This document shows, one piece after another, positions 26,890 through 38,500 of a stretch of 64,000 nt of DNA. How positions within the stretch are numbered: the first letter of the stretch is position 1; each line of letters starts with the position of its first letter. A program made the position numbers and the translations under genes. The notes under the pieces are model-generated. The model was not told where the DNA came from. It saw nothing but the letters and a program-made list of their open reading frames with translations, and searched no databases. The DNA is from Deltaproteobacteria bacterium Ga0077539 (lineage in GTDB: Bacteria; Myxococcota_A; Polyangia; Polyangiales; Ga0077539): NCBI GenBank assembly GCA_001465015.1, contig LNEO01000123.1, forward strand, positions 186,001-250,000, written 5' to 3'.

Positions 26890-28530
26890 TCAGTCGTTCA
26901 TCGTCTGCCGCAGCGCTTCGTACGCGGGCAGCGTGAGAAATTCTTCGAACACCGGCGCGGTCACGAGGCGGTCGAACATCGCGCGCGCCTCGGCGAAGCG
27001 CCCGTTGGCGAAGCGGTCCTCGCCGACCTCGTCGCGCACGCGGCGCATCTCTTCGTCGGCGATCTTGGCGTACGCCTCGGGCGTCAGGACGCCGAGGCCG
27101 TCGACGGAGATGCCGTTGCGGACCTGCTGCCAGAGCTGGGCGCGCGAGATCTCTGCGGTCGCGGCGTCCTCCATGAGGTTGTAGAGGGGCACGCACCCGA
27201 CGCCGCGGAGCCAGGCCTCGAGGTACTGCACGCCCACGCGGATGTTGTGTCGAACGCCGTCGACGGTCCGCGCGCCCTCGTGCACTCGAAGGAGGTCGTC
27301 GACCGAGACGCTGACGTCGTCGCGAAGACGGTCGAGCTGATTGGCGCCCTTCATGTGCGCGTCGAAGATCTCTTTCGCGATCGGCACGAGGCCGGGGTGG
27401 GCAACCCACGTTCCGTCGTGGCCGTCGGTCACCTCGCGGAGCTTGTCCGCGCGCACCTTGGCGATGGCGACCTCGTTCGCGGCGGGATCGTTCTTGATCG
27501 GGATGACCGCGGCCATTCCGCCCATCGCGTGGGCGCCGCGCTTGTGGCACGTGCGGATGAGCAACAGCGAGTAGGCGCGCAGAAACGCCTTGTCCATCGT
27601 CACGAGCCCGCGATCGGGGGTGATCGCCTCGCGCTCGTGCGCGCGCTTCTTGATGAACGAGAAGATGTAGTCCCAGCGGCCGCAGTTGAGCCCGGCGGAG
27701 TGCTCTCGGAGCTCGTAGAGGATCTCGTCCATCTCGAACGCTGCCGGGAGCGTCTCGATGAGGACCGTCGCCTTGATCGTGCCGCGGGCGATGCCGAGGG
27801 CGTCTTGCGCGGCGACGAAGACGTCGTTCCACCAGCGGGCCTCGAGGTGCGACTCGAGCTTGGGGAGGTAGAAGAACGGGCCCTGTCCGCGAGCGAGCTG
27901 CTCCTTGGCGTTGTGAAAGAAGAACAACCCGAAGTCGAACAGCGAGCCAGGAGCAGGAGCTCCGTCGACGACGAAGTGCCGCTCGGGCAGGTGGAGCCCG
28001 CGAGGCCTGACGAACAGCACCGCGGGCTCGTCCACGAGCGCGTAGCGCTTGCCGCTCTCGGGCGCGGTGTACTCGATGGTCTTGCGCACGGCGTCGCGCA
28101 GGTTGCTCTGCCCCGACAGCTGGTTGTCCCAGGTGGGGGTGTTGGCGTCTTCGAAGTCCGCCATGAACACGCGCGCGCCGGAGTTGAGCGCGTTGATCAC
28201 CATCTTGCGGTCGACCGGACCGGTGATCTCGACGCGACGGTCCGCGATCACCGACGGAACGGGCGCGACGCGCCACACTCCCGCGCGGACCGCCAGCGTC
28301 TCCGGCAGAAAGCCCCAGGACCGGGTGTTGGCGACGCGCTCTCGCTGAAGGTCCACGCGCCGCGCGAGGAGCGCCGTATGTCGATCGCGAAACCGCCGAA
28401 CGAGGTCGGCGACGAACGCCACCGCCTCGTCGGTGAGGATCGCTTCGTAGCCCGCTCGGATCGGCCCGGTGATGTTTACGCCCTCGACTGCCATGTGCGT
28501 CTGGGCCCATTCATTGACCGTCTGCGTCAT
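26890..28530 (-). CDS. aceB: Malate synthase A
   Basis: A 546-residue malate synthase, condensing acetyl-CoA with glyoxylate to malate in the cytoplasm. The signature NALNSGARVFMADFEDANTPTW is near residue 95, and the catalytic-domain blocks VLIETLPAAFEMDEILYELR and GRWDYIFSFIKK follow. ATG 28530 is chosen; a TTG at 28542 and an ATG at 28494 (MAVEGVNITGP) are alternatives, and none has a clear ribosome site. It leads the aceB-aceA pair, transcribed away from the ScfR/RamB-type regulator; the sequence just upstream contains a RamB-like GCAAAGTTC. Confidence 0.95.
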   Translation of the reverse strand: MTQTVNEWAQTHMAVEGVNITGPIRAGYEAILTDEAVAFVADLVRRFRDRHTALLARRVDLQRERVANTRSWGFLPETLAVRAGVWRVAPVPSVIADRRVEITGPVDRKMVINALNSGARVFMADFEDANTPTWDNQLSGQSNLRDAVRKTIEYTAPESGKRYALVDEPAVLFVRPRGLHLPERHFVVDGAPAPGSLFDFGLFFFHNAKEQLARGQGPFFYLPKLESHLEARWWNDVFVAAQDALGIARGTIKATVLIETLPAAFEMDEILYELREHSAGLNCGRWDYIFSFIKKRAHEREAITPDRGLVTMDKAFLRAYSLLLIRTCHKRGAHAMGGMAAVIPIKNDPAANEVAIAKVRADKLREVTDGHDGTWVAHPGLVPIAKEIFDAHMKGANQLDRLRDDVSVSVDDLLRVHEGARTVDGVRHNIRVGVQYLEAWLRGVGCVPLYNLMEDAATAEISRAQLWQQVRNGISVDGLGVLTPEAYAKIADEEMRRVRDEVGEDRFANGRFAEARAMFDRLVTAPVFEEFLTLPAYEALRQTMND

Positions 28531-28550
28531 GCTCGCAAGCAAAGTTCGAG
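28531..28550. promoter_or_regulatory. Candidate ScfR/RamB-type binding site next to aceB
   Basis: The 9-mer GCAAAGTTC here (reverse complement GAACTTTGC) matches the core of the RamB box I recall from corynebacteria, (A/G)AACTTTGCAAA. It sits directly before the aceB start, in the AT-richer gap shared with a RamB/ScfR-family gene. A looser second copy, GCAAAACTC, is at 28653-28661, just before the regulator's ribosome site. Function is inferred. Confidence 0.45.
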
Positions 28551-28674
28551 TGTGCGATCGAAGCGCATGTCAATGGCTGTCAACGACAGATTGTTGTACT
28601 GTTAATGTTGTCAATTTTCGATCAGTTGTGACGCATTCGGTGCGCGGCTCGCGCAAAACTCGGAGGCAGCTCGA

Positions 28675-30129
28675 ATGGTGCGAAGCAATCGCGAGTCGCG
28701 CGATGGAACGAGGCTCGGCGCGAAGGTCAAAGCGCTGCGACGACAGCACGGGATCAGCCAGGCTCAGCTCGCGGAGAAGCTCGACGTTTCGGCGAGCTAC
28801 CTGAACCTCATCGAGAACAACCGGCGTCCCTTGCCGGCCGCGATGATGATCCAGCTCGCGCAGGTGTTTAGCGTCGAGCTCGGGGCGTTCGTCGCGGACG
28901 ACGACGCGCGGCTCAGCGCGGATCTGCTCGAGGCGCTCAGCGATCCCCTGTTCGAGCACCACGAGCTGCACGGCGCCGACGTGAAGGAGCTCGTCACGTC
29001 GAGCCCCAACCTCGCCCGCGCGATGCTCGCGCTCTACCGCGCCTACGAAGACACCCGCGAGCGAGTCGAGAGCCTGGCGAGCCGCGTGAGCGAGGGCGAG
29101 GACAGCGGCGGGGCGCGCGCGATGCTCGCGCCGAGCGAAGAGGTCAACGACCTCGTGCAGCGTCGCGGCAACTACTTCGCCGCGCTCGAAGAGGCAGCAG
29201 AGGAGCTCTGGAAGCGCGGACGCATCGACGGTGACGACCTGTACGGGGCGCTTCGATTTCACCTTCGCGAGGCGCACGGGCTGAGCGTTCACATCGCGCG
29301 GTGGGACGAAGAGCACGGCGTGTTGCGCCGGTTCGACCCAGAGAACAAGCGCGTCGTATTGAGCGAGCTTCTGCCCACGCGGTCGCGCAATTTTCAGCTC
29401 GCGCACCAGCTCGCGCTGCTCGCGCATCACTCGCTGCTCGACGAGATCCTCGACGAAGACGGAGGCGTGTCCGAAGAGGCGCGGCCCCTCGCCCGCGTCG
29501 CGTTGGCCAACTATTTCGCAGGCGCAGTGCTCATGCCGTACCGGCGCTTCCTCGAGGCCGCGCGGGGGACGCGATACGACCTCGACGTGCTGGGACGACG
29601 CTTTCGCGTGGGGTTCGAGCAGGCGGCGCACCGACTCACGACGCTGCGCAGAAAGGGCGCTGAGGGCGTTCCCTTTCACATGTTGCGGATCGATGTTGCG
29701 GGAAACATCTCGAAGCGCTTCTCGGGCTCGGGCATCCGGTTCGCGCGCTTCTCCGGCGCGTGCCCCCGGTGGAACGTCTTCGCCGCCTTTCAGACGCCGA
29801 ACATGATCCGCATCCAGGTCTCCAAGATGCTCGATGGTCAGACGTACTTCTGCATCGCGCGCACGATCCAGAAGGACTCAGGCGGCTTTCACCAACAGCA
29901 CCCGGTGCTGGCGATCGGCCTCGGATGTCGGATCGAGCACGCGCGCGAGCTCGTGTACTCCGACGGCGTCGCGCTGGACGGCGCAGGCACCGCTGTTCCC
30001 GTCGGGGTCACGTGCCGTCAGTGCGATCGCGACGAGTGCGACGAGCGCGCGGTCCCCTCGATGCGCGCGCCGTTGAGGATCGACGAGAACATTCGCGGCG
30101 CGTCGCTGTACGCGATCGGACGCAAGTAA
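28675..30129 (+). CDS. XRE-type regulator with ImmA/IrrE-like and DUF2083 regions (ScfR/RamB family)
   Basis: A 484-residue regulator. The N-terminal helix-turn-helix (about 13-67) reads LRRQHGISQAQLAEKLDVSA followed by SYLNLIENNRRPLPA. The middle (about 190-310) is an IrrE-like region with the ALLAHHSLLDEIL block, and the C-terminus carries the DUF2083 Cys motif GVTCRQCDRDECDERA. This family includes corynebacterial and mycobacterial RamB and rhizobial ScfR, which sense acyl-CoA or short-chain fatty acid status and control acetate/glyoxylate genes. Its divergent neighbours are exactly aceB-aceA, so it very probably regulates them. The ATG has GGAGG eight bases upstream. Confidence 0.9.
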   Translation: MVRSNRESRDGTRLGAKVKALRRQHGISQAQLAEKLDVSASYLNLIENNRRPLPAAMMIQLAQVFSVELGAFVADDDARLSADLLEALSDPLFEHHELHGADVKELVTSSPNLARAMLALYRAYEDTRERVESLASRVSEGEDSGGARAMLAPSEEVNDLVQRRGNYFAALEEAAEELWKRGRIDGDDLYGALRFHLREAHGLSVHIARWDEEHGVLRRFDPENKRVVLSELLPTRSRNFQLAHQLALLAHHSLLDEILDEDGGVSEEARPLARVALANYFAGAVLMPYRRFLEAARGTRYDLDVLGRRFRVGFEQAAHRLTTLRRKGAEGVPFHMLRIDVAGNISKRFSGSGIRFARFSGACPRWNVFAAFQTPNMIRIQVSKMLDGQTYFCIARTIQKDSGGFHQQHPVLAIGLGCRIEHARELVYSDGVALDGAGTAVPVGVTCRQCDRDECDERAVPSMRAPLRIDENIRGASLYAIGRK

Positions 30130-30177
30130 CAGCGAGCGCTCTCGCGTGTGTGACTCCGCCTTCCGTTGGAGACCCGC

Positions 30178-31521
30178 TCAGCGATCTTCGCCGTCGCCGA
30201 TGAGCGGCGCGGACTCGACGTGACCCGGCCCTACGCGTCGCACGCCCTTGATGTGCTCGATGAGAAGCGCGCGATTGTCGGTCACGCTGAGGTTCTGGAG
30301 CTCGAGCGCGCCGATGCGATCCTCGGGCGTGAACATCGCGTCGACCTTCTCCATCGAGAGCTTGTTGGGGTCGTAGGACATGTACGGCGCCTCGGTCTTC
30401 ATGATCGTGTAGTCCTCGCCGCGGCGCAGCTCGAGGGTGACCGTGCCCGACACCGTCGGCGCGACCCACTTCACGAGGGCGTCCTTCAGCATCATCGCCT
30501 CGGGGTCGTACCACTTGCCCTCGTAGAGCAGCCGCCCGAGCCGACGGCCGAGGGTGCTGTAGAGGTCCGTCGTGTTCTCGTTGTGGATGGCGCTGATCAG
30601 CCGCTCGTAGGCGATGTGCAGCAGCGCCATGCCTGGAGCCTCGTAGATGCCGCGGGATTTCGCGTCGATCACGCGGTTTTCGATCTGGTCGCTCATGCCG
30701 AGGCCGTGCCGACCGCCGATGCGATTGGCTTCGACGAAGAGCTCGAAGGGCGAGGCGAAGGTCTTGCCGTTGAGACGCGATGGCAGTCCCGCGTCGAACG
30801 TCACGCTCACAGTCTCGGGCTCGATCACGACGTCGCGCTTCCAGAACGCGACGCCCATGATCGGGCTGACGATGGTCATTCCCTTGTCCAGGTGCTCGAG
30901 GTCCTTCGCCTCGTGCGTCGCGCCGAGCACGTTGGCGTCGGTCGAGTACGCCTTCTCGGTGCCCATGCGATAGGGCAGCCCGACGGACACGAGGTACTCG
31001 GACATCTCCTTGCGGCCGCCGAAGGCGTCGACGAACTTCTGATCGAGCCAGGGCTTGTAGATCTTGAGCGCAGGGTTGGTGAGAATTCCATAGCGGTAGA
31101 ACCGCTGAATATCGTTGCCCTTGTGCGTGCTTCCGTCGCCGAAGACGTCGACGCCGTCCTCGCGCATCGCGCGGATGATGGCCGTCGTCGTGACCGCTCG
31201 GCCGAGCGGCGTCGTGTTGAAGTACCGACGACCGCCGACGCTCAGGTGAAACGCGCCGCACTGAATCGCGGTGAGCCCCTCGCGCACGAGCGACTCGCGG
31301 CAATCGACGAGCGTCGCCTTCACCGCGCCGTGCACGAGCGCGCTCGGCGGAATGTCAGAAGGATTTTCTTCGTCGGGCTGCGCGAGGTCCGCGGTGTACG
31401 CGTAGACCTGCATGTCCTGGCGAGACAGCCACGCGACGGCGCAGCGAGTGTCGAGGCCGCCCGAAAAGGCGATGCCGAGCTTCGTTCCTGCCGGGGGCAG
31501 CGTGCGGTAGATGCGACTCAT
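30178..31521 (-). CDS. argG: Argininosuccinate synthase
   Basis: A 447-residue argininosuccinate synthase, joining citrulline and aspartate with ATP in arginine synthesis. The N-terminal P-loop-like motif [16 protein letters not shown] is near residue 15-30, and [15 protein letters not shown] and [20 protein letters not shown] are family blocks. The length and sequence fit the longer E. coli-type ArgG. It is convergent with the ScfR-type regulator (48 bp gap) and has no arginine genes beside it. Confidence 0.95.
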   Translation of the reverse strand: MSRIYRTLPPAGTKLGIAFSGGLDTRCAVAWLSRQDMQVYAYTADLAQPDEENPSDIPPSALVHGAVKATLVDCRESLVREGLTAIQCGAFHLSVGGRRYFNTTPLGRAVTTTAIIRAMREDGVDVFGDGSTHKGNDIQRFYRYGILTNPALKIYKPWLDQKFVDAFGGRKEMSEYLVSVGLPYRMGTEKAYSTDANVLGATHEAKDLEHLDKGMTIVSPIMGVAFWKRDVVIEPETVSVTFDAGLPSRLNGKTFASPFELFVEANRIGGRHGLGMSDQIENRVIDAKSRGIYEAPGMALLHIAYERLISAIHNENTTDLYSTLGRRLGRLLYEGKWYDPEAMMLKDALVKWVAPTVSGTVTLELRRGEDYTIMKTEAPYMSYDPNKLSMEKVDAMFTPEDRIGALELQNLSVTDNRALLIEHIKGVRRVGPGHVESAPLIGDGEDR

Positions 31522-31556
31522 GGCGACCGCGCGAGTATCACGCGCGAGCCAGATTG

Positions 31557-32531
31557 TCAGCGGTCCGCCGCGGTCGCGAAGCCGAGCGCCTCGAGCGCCC
31601 GCGCCGCACGGGCTTCACGGGCGCGCTTCGCGATCGAGAGCAGGGCGCGATCCCGTCTCCATCCGTCCCTCTGCGTCGGCTCGACTGACTCCCAGTGCGG
31701 CTCGATGGCGTCGAACGTAGCCCGCGCCGTAACGAGAGCCCCGGCGAGCGCGACGTGCACCGACGGCGAGTCGGGCGGCTCGATCGCGAGCGCGCGAAAG
31801 GTCGCGATCGCCCCCGACAGCCGCATGATCGCGTCCGACGGCCAGCGCGAGCGGCGCGCGATCGCGAGCAGATACCCGAGCAGCGCGGCGAACACGTGGA
31901 TGTCCTCGAGCGTTCGAAACGGCTTGACGTACCGCGCGTACCCGTCGCCCTCGAGCACCTCGCTGTCCGCGACGCGCACGCGGTCGAAGCGAATCGAGCC
32001 GTGAAGGACGTCCGGAACGATCGTCTCGAGCTCCATCGGCGTGATCGCGACGCCCTCGCGCACGCTGTCGATGTGCACGACGCGAAGCCGCGGACGACCG
32101 TCGGGCAGCGCTCCGTCGCGCGCGACCACGAGCAGATCCACAGGACCATCGGCCAGCGAAATCCAGCTCTTTTCGCCGGACAAAACGCGGTCGTCCGACG
32201 CGCTTTCGAGCGTCGTCGCGATCGCGCGCGGATGGGCTCCGCCGACCTCGGTGACGCAAAACGACGCCGCGTCGTCGACGGACAACGTCACGAACAACCG
32301 CTGCATCGCCGACCGATAGCCGCCGACGAACGCCTGCCCGACGGTGTCCGCGAAGAGACCGGCGATCACAGCACGGTCGAACGGGAGCGGGCTCGCGCGA
32401 GCGCGCTCGATGTGTCGCCGCCAGAACGCGTCGAGCGTCGCGTACGGCTCGTGCTCGATCGGCTCGGCCAGGGCGCGATCCAACAGTGATCGAAGAGAGT
32501 CGTCGGAGGTCACCGTCCGATGGTCTCGCAT
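31557..32531 (-). CDS. Shortened acyl-CoA dehydrogenase-like protein
   Basis: A 324-residue protein similar to the acyl-CoA dehydrogenase fold. [20 protein letters not shown] and [14 protein letters not shown] match the family's FAD-binding middle (usually TEP..GSD and G.K.WIT), and C-terminal helices ([21 protein letters not shown]) match the last domain. It is about 50-60 residues shorter than typical enzymes, and the usual catalytic Glu segment near the end is not recognisable, so activity is doubtful. The ATG at 32531 gives [12 protein letters not shown]; a longer frame reaches 32561. It starts close to, and is transcribed away from the end of, the giant TPR gene. Confidence 0.7.
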   Translation of the reverse strand: MRDHRTVTSDDSLRSLLDRALAEPIEHEPYATLDAFWRRHIERARASPLPFDRAVIAGLFADTVGQAFVGGYRSAMQRLFVTLSVDDAASFCVTEVGGAHPRAIATTLESASDDRVLSGEKSWISLADGPVDLLVVARDGALPDGRPRLRVVHIDSVREGVAITPMELETIVPDVLHGSIRFDRVRVADSEVLEGDGYARYVKPFRTLEDIHVFAALLGYLLAIARRSRWPSDAIMRLSGAIATFRALAIEPPDSPSVHVALAGALVTARATFDAIEPHWESVEPTQRDGWRRDRALLSIAKRAREARAARALEALGFATAADR

Positions 32532-32586
32532 TCGCGGGCGCGGATGAACGGCCCCCCCCAAGTGCCCAGACGTGAGGTCGAAACGG

Positions 32587-35500
32587 CTACTCGCCGAGCT
32601 GCGTGAGCAGCTCGCGCGCCGCGGAGAGGTCGGCGTCTTCGCTGAGCGCGCGCTTCGCGAGAAACGCGGCCTTGCGCGGGTCGCCCTGCTTGAAGGCGAT
32701 CACGCCCTGCCTGTAGAAGGCCTCGGCCCGAGTCATCGGGCCAGGCGCCTTCATCAGGGTGAGCGCGCGAAGCGCCTTGAGGGCGGTGTCGAGGTCATCG
32801 AACGTCATGGCGAGCTCCGCGAGCTCGCTCGCGACCGCGCCGTTCTGGTGATCGCTCTCGAGCGCGGCGTTGAGCCACGCGAGCTGCACGCCCTGGTCGC
32901 CCACCGCCGCTGCGGCGCGCGCCATACGGTACTGAAGCGCGCCGAGCTCAGCCGAGCGGCGGTTTCGGTGGCCGTTGATCGCGGTCTGCAGAAGCGTGGA
33001 CGCCGAGTCGATGTTTCCGATCGCGATGTACGCGTCGACGAGGCCGACGGTGCTCTCGTGGTCTCCAGCGCGAAGCTTGAGCGCCTGCTCGAGCGGCGCG
33101 ACGGCGTCTTCGTTGCGGCCCGCGAGCACGAAGAGCTTTCCTGCCTGGCGAAGACGGTCGAAGCGAATCGCTTCAGCCGGCGCGTGTCGAGCGTCTTCGA
33201 GCGAGAGCTCTGCGAGCTCGCTGTGCGCGTCGAGCGCTGTGTACACGCGGCGAAGCCACGCGCGCGCCGGCTCGTTCTCCGGCTGTTCGCGGAAGATCTC
33301 CTCGAGCGAGCCGCGCGCATCTCCGAGACGCTCGGCGCGCTCGCACGCCTCGGCGAGGCGCAGGGTCGCGTCGAGCTTCTCGCTGCCCTCCGACGCGTTG
33401 GCGAGGCGCTGGTAGACCGACACGACCGCGTCCCAACGAGCCGCGTCTGCGTGCAGGCTCGCGAGGGTCCGAAGCGAATCTTTGTCGGTCGGTTCGTGCT
33501 CGACCCAGGACTCGAGCGCCGCGCAGGCGCGCGCCGAGTCCCCTGCGTCCGCAGCGAGCGTCGCGACGCGATTGGCAGCGGCGCGCTCCTGTGCGCGATC
33601 GTCGCGAGCGCGAGCATCGTCGCGAAGGGCGTCGAGCGCGTCGAGCAACACCGGGAGCGTCACTTCAGGCTCGCGAGTTCTCGCGAGCTCGAGCTCAGCG
33701 ACCGCCTCGGCCACGCGGCCCGCAGCGCGAAGCACCGCGCCTCTGGCCCGTCGAAGCGACGGTTCGGAGGCAGATCCCTCGCCCGCTTGCGCGAGCGCCT
33801 CGTCGAGCGCGGCCGCCGCGGCGTCGTTGTCTCCCGCGGACGAGAGATCGCGCGCGTGCTCTTCGACCAGGGACACGTCGCCAGGGGCTCGCCCTCGAGC
33901 CTTGGCGATGCACGCCGCCGCCGCTGCGAAATCTCCCAGCGAATCGCGGTAGATCACCGCCGCCTCTCGCAACCGCGCGACGGCTTCCGTCGCGGACTCG
34001 CGGTGCTCGGCGTCGAACGCGATCGTCGCCGCGAGCGCGCCTGTGTCCTCGGCTTCGCGAAGCGCCGCCTCGAGCCTGGTGCGAACGTTGGCGCTCTTGG
34101 GCGCGGCGCGAAACCCTCGGTCGAGCGCGCGGATGGCGCCGTCGCGATCGTCGTTGACGACGCGCGCGTCGGCGAGCTCGATCGCGTACTTCGCTGCTTC
34201 GTCGCCCTCGGTGCACTCGAGCAGACGCTCGAGCACTTCGTGACGATCGTCCGCGGAGTCCGAGGCCGAGTACTGCGCGAGCAGCGCGCGAAGCACGGTG
34301 GCGTCCTTGGGGGCCCAGTCGAGCGCGCTGCGGTAGAGCGCGATGATGTCGTCTCTTCGATCCGCGCCCCACCGGCTCGCGAGCCTGAGCGTGAGCGCGA
34401 CGATGGCGCGGCCGCCGTCCTGCGCGCCGCGATCGCGCGCGCCGTCGAGCTGCCAACGCAGAAACTCGTCGAGCTCGTGGTCTTTTCCGCTCTTCTCGAG
34501 CAGGTCCGCGAGGAGCTGCGCCGCCTCGACGTCGCTCGGATCATCCTCGAGGCAGCTGCGCAAGCTCGCCGCTGCGTCGTCGACGGTGTCCGGCGACTCC
34601 GCGAGGAACCGCGCTCGCTCGACGCGCAGCTTGTTTCGCTCGCCCACGTCGTAGACGTTCTCGAGCACGATGTCGATTCGCGCCGCGAGCTTGTCCTTCG
34701 CGCCGAGCCTTCGATAGGCGTCGAGCAGCGGCTCCCAGACCGCGCGATCGGCTGCGTCCCGCTCGGCGAGCGCCTCGAGGATCGACGCTGCGAGCGCGAG
34801 GTCTCCGAGCGGGTCCATCGCGATCTGCGCAGCCTCGACGCCGAGCGGAATCGCCTCGGATGCCTCAGCGAGCTTCGATGCGCGCGAGAGCAACTCGACA
34901 GCCTCGCGAGAGGCTCCCGCGGTGACTTTCGCGCGGCCGAGGGCGACGAGGGCCCACGTTCCGTCAGCGCTCTCTCCGGCGCGCTCGATGGCGCGCTCGA
35001 GGAGCGCGACTTCTTTGTCCGAACGCGACGAGCGCTGGGCGACTTCCACCGCTTCGCGAAGCAGCTCTTGCGACGCGTCTGGGAGCGCCGTCGCTCGGTC
35101 GAGCGCGTCGAGCAGGGCCGCGTCTTCTCCGAGCGAACGTGCGACGCGCTCGTAGAGCGCGACGAGCTCGGCGTCGTCCGGCGCGCTCGCGCACGCGGCG
35201 GCGAGCATCGCGGCGGCGCGATCGTACCGCGCGTCATCGTCGAGCGCAGCCTCGAGCGTCTGGCGACCCTCGGTGCGGGTCTCGTCGCGGCTGAGGTCGA
35301 GCTCGGCGAGGCGATAGAGCGCGTCGACGCGTCCTTCTGGATCGGCGCGGCGCGCGAGCACCGCCCGCAGCGGCGCGACGGAGTTCTCGACGCCAGCCGC
35401 TCGGTACGCGCGGTCGAGGGCGCGCAGAACGTCTCGTTCGGGAGCGCCCTCGGCGTGCGCCTTCTCGAGGTCGGCGACCGCGCCGCGCGCGTCGAGCAAG

Positions 35501-38500
35501 TCCTCAGCGGTAGCTTCGCCGGCCCGCAGCAGCAGTCGTCCTGCGATCGAGCGATCCTCGATCGACTTCGCGAGCGAGCGAACCGCCTCGACGTATCGAA
35601 CGCTCTGCTCGGTGCGCTTGGCGAGCTCGCGTGTCGCGCGATGCGCGGCGTCGTCGTCAGCAAAGGACGGAAGGGCCTCGAGCCTCGCGTCGAGCGCCTC
35701 GCCGCTTCGACCCAAGGTCTCGAGCGTCGTCGCGACCGAGTCGAGCGCGCTTGCCTTCGCCGAGCCGTCTGCGGTGCGCGAAAGGCGCGCGCGCAGCGCT
35801 CGAAGAAGGAGCTCTTGCTCGTTGGCTGCGAGCAACGCTCGTTCGAACGACTCTGCCTCGAACGCGCTCTCGGTCGCCGCCTCGAACGCGCTCTCGAGCA
35901 CCTCCGCAGCGCGGTCGGTTTGCCCCTGCGCCCGCGCGATGCGGTGCAACGCGAACAGCACCTCGGACTGCGACGGGCCGTCGTCGGTCGTCGCCTGGCG
36001 TCGCACGACGAGGAGCAGCGAGCGGTATGCGTTCGCCGCGCGCTCTTGTTCGCCGAGCTCGAGCGCGACGTCGCCGACCATCTGGAGTGTTCCGGGATCG
36101 TCGAGGTCGATGTTGGAGGCGAGCTCGAGCTGCGCGAGCGCGCCGCTCAAGTCGCCGCGCGCCCTGGCGATTCTCGCGAGCGTGCGGTGAACGCGAGCGC
36201 GCTCGGGCGGCCTGCGACGACCGTACTCAGTGAGCAGGGCCTCGAGGATCTCGCTCGCGCCTTGAAGATCCTGCGCGTCGCAACGAGCGTCCGCGAGGGC
36301 CACCCGCACGGATCGATCCGTCGGCGCGAGCAGCGCCGCGCGCTCGAGCACAGGAACCGCGCGGTCCGCAGCGGAGAGCTTTCGGACGAAGACATCGGCG
36401 GCCTCTCGGAGCATCGCGACGCGCTGCTCGTCGTCCGCAGCGAACTCGACGCCCGCGGCGAGGAGCTCGGCGAGGGCGTTCCACTGGCTCTGCGCGCGGT
36501 ATCGCTCGGCGAGGAGAGAGCGAAGCTCCCGCGCGTGCGGCGTGGTCGAGAGCTGCGCCTCGAGCGCCTCGACCGCGCGGTTCGACTGTCCCGCAAGCGT
36601 GTACTCCCGCGCGAGTCGCGCGACGACCGCGATGCGATCGTCGTCGCCGTCCGCGAGCTCGAGACGCTTCTCCAGCCACGACACAGCGCGGTCGTGCTCG
36701 CCGCGTCCAGCGTGGAGCGCGGAAAGGGCGTCGAGCGACGCGGGGGACTGCCCGAGGGCGACGACCCTGGCGTGCGCCGCGATCGCTTGGGCGACGTCTC
36801 GAAGATCGCTCTCGGCGATTTGCGCAGCGCGCGCCCACAGGCCCTGCGACACCGTCGGCTCGCTCTCCTCGAGCGCGCCACCCTGCGTTGCGTAAAGCGA
36901 GTAGAGCTCGGAGCTCGCGTTTCGAGCGGCGATCCGCTCTGCGAGCAGCCGAACGCTCTCGTCGTGGCCAGGCCGCTCGGCGAGGTTGTCCGAGAGCGCC
37001 TTCTCGGATTCTGCGCCGAGACCGAGGAGCGACCGCACCCGAGCGAGCTCGAGGCGAAGCGTGATCCGCGCGTCCATGTCAGGAGCGCGTCCGAGCTGCG
37101 TTTCGCGAAGGGCGCGAAGCTCGTCGAGCGCCCCGCCCTGTTCGTAGAGCGCAGCGAGGCGAGCGCCTGCCTCTGCGTCATCGGAGTCCTCATCGAACAC
37201 CGACCGAAACAAGCGAACAGCGCGCGCGCTGTCGTCGAGCGAACGCTCGCAAAGAGCGCCGGCGCGACGACGGAGCGACCTCGACGTCTCCGGCGAGAAC
37301 GGCAGCGCCGAGGCCGCTTCGAGCAGGTCAACAGCGCGGTCGATCGCGCCCTCGGTCACGTACCTCGCGACGAGCTGCTCGAGCGACCACGCGCAGTGCT
37401 CCGAGCCGGCTTCATCATCAGCGCCAGTCCAGGCCTTCGACGCGGCGTTGTAGAGGCGCTGGAGAATCGCGTCGGCGCGCGGATCGGCGATCGGTCCGAC
37501 CGCGAGCTCCGCCGCTTCGCGCAGCGCCGCGAGGTCGTCTCCCGACGCGTCCGCGAACATGAGCAGCGTCTCGACGAGGGCCGAGGACGGCGAGCGTCGC
37601 TGGAGCTCGGCGAGCGCGTTGAGCGACGCCGCGACGGTGCGGTCGTGAGCGACGGCGCGGGCATAGGCGGCTTGTGCTTGATCGGGATCGTCGCGGCGAT
37701 CGCGGTGCCACTGGCCGACGCGCGCTTCGAGGTTGTGAGCGACGGGTCCCGAGAGGCCGCTCGACGACACGGCGTCGGAGAGCGCGACGGTCGCGCCGTT
37801 GAATCCTTCGCTCGCGACGGCGCCCTGCTCGAGCGTCTCGAGCAGCGCGGCGAAGTCGCCGGACGCAGCCGCCACGCGAACGACGGCGTCCGCAGCGACC
37901 TCCCACTGTCCCAACGCGGACGCGACGCGAACCACCGCGTTCGCGGCGTCAGCGTGGGCGATGTTGGACTCGAAGACCTCGCGATAGAGCGACAGGCCGC
38001 CTTCGAGGTCCTTGACGCGAGTCTCGAGTACACCGGCGCACTTGAGCTTGAGCGGCATCGCGTCGCTCGGCGCAGTCTCGACGGCGCCACGATACGCCGC
38101 GGCGACTTCTTGAAACTCGCCCGACTCTTCGGCGAGCCGAAGCATGTGCGACTCGATGTCGCGCTCTGCGGGAACTTCGACAAAGGCGCGACACACGCAG
38201 CGCAGCGCCGAGCTCTTGTCCTCGGCGCGCTTCTCGTAGGTCGACGCGGCCTCGAGCAGCAGCAGCGCCCGTGTGCTCGCGTCTTCGCCGTGCGCGAGGC
38301 GCGCGTCGAGGAGTCCGAGCAGAGACTCCCACTCGTCCATGGCGGTGAACGCCGACGCCAACGCGTCGACCGCTCCCGGCGCAGTGGACGGGATCGCCGC
38401 GAGGTCGCGAAGCCGCGCCCGCGCGCGCTCGTGCGACGGAACCGCGGTGAGCGCCGAACGGAAACACGACAGCGCGCGCGCGTTGTCCTCGAGGTGATCC

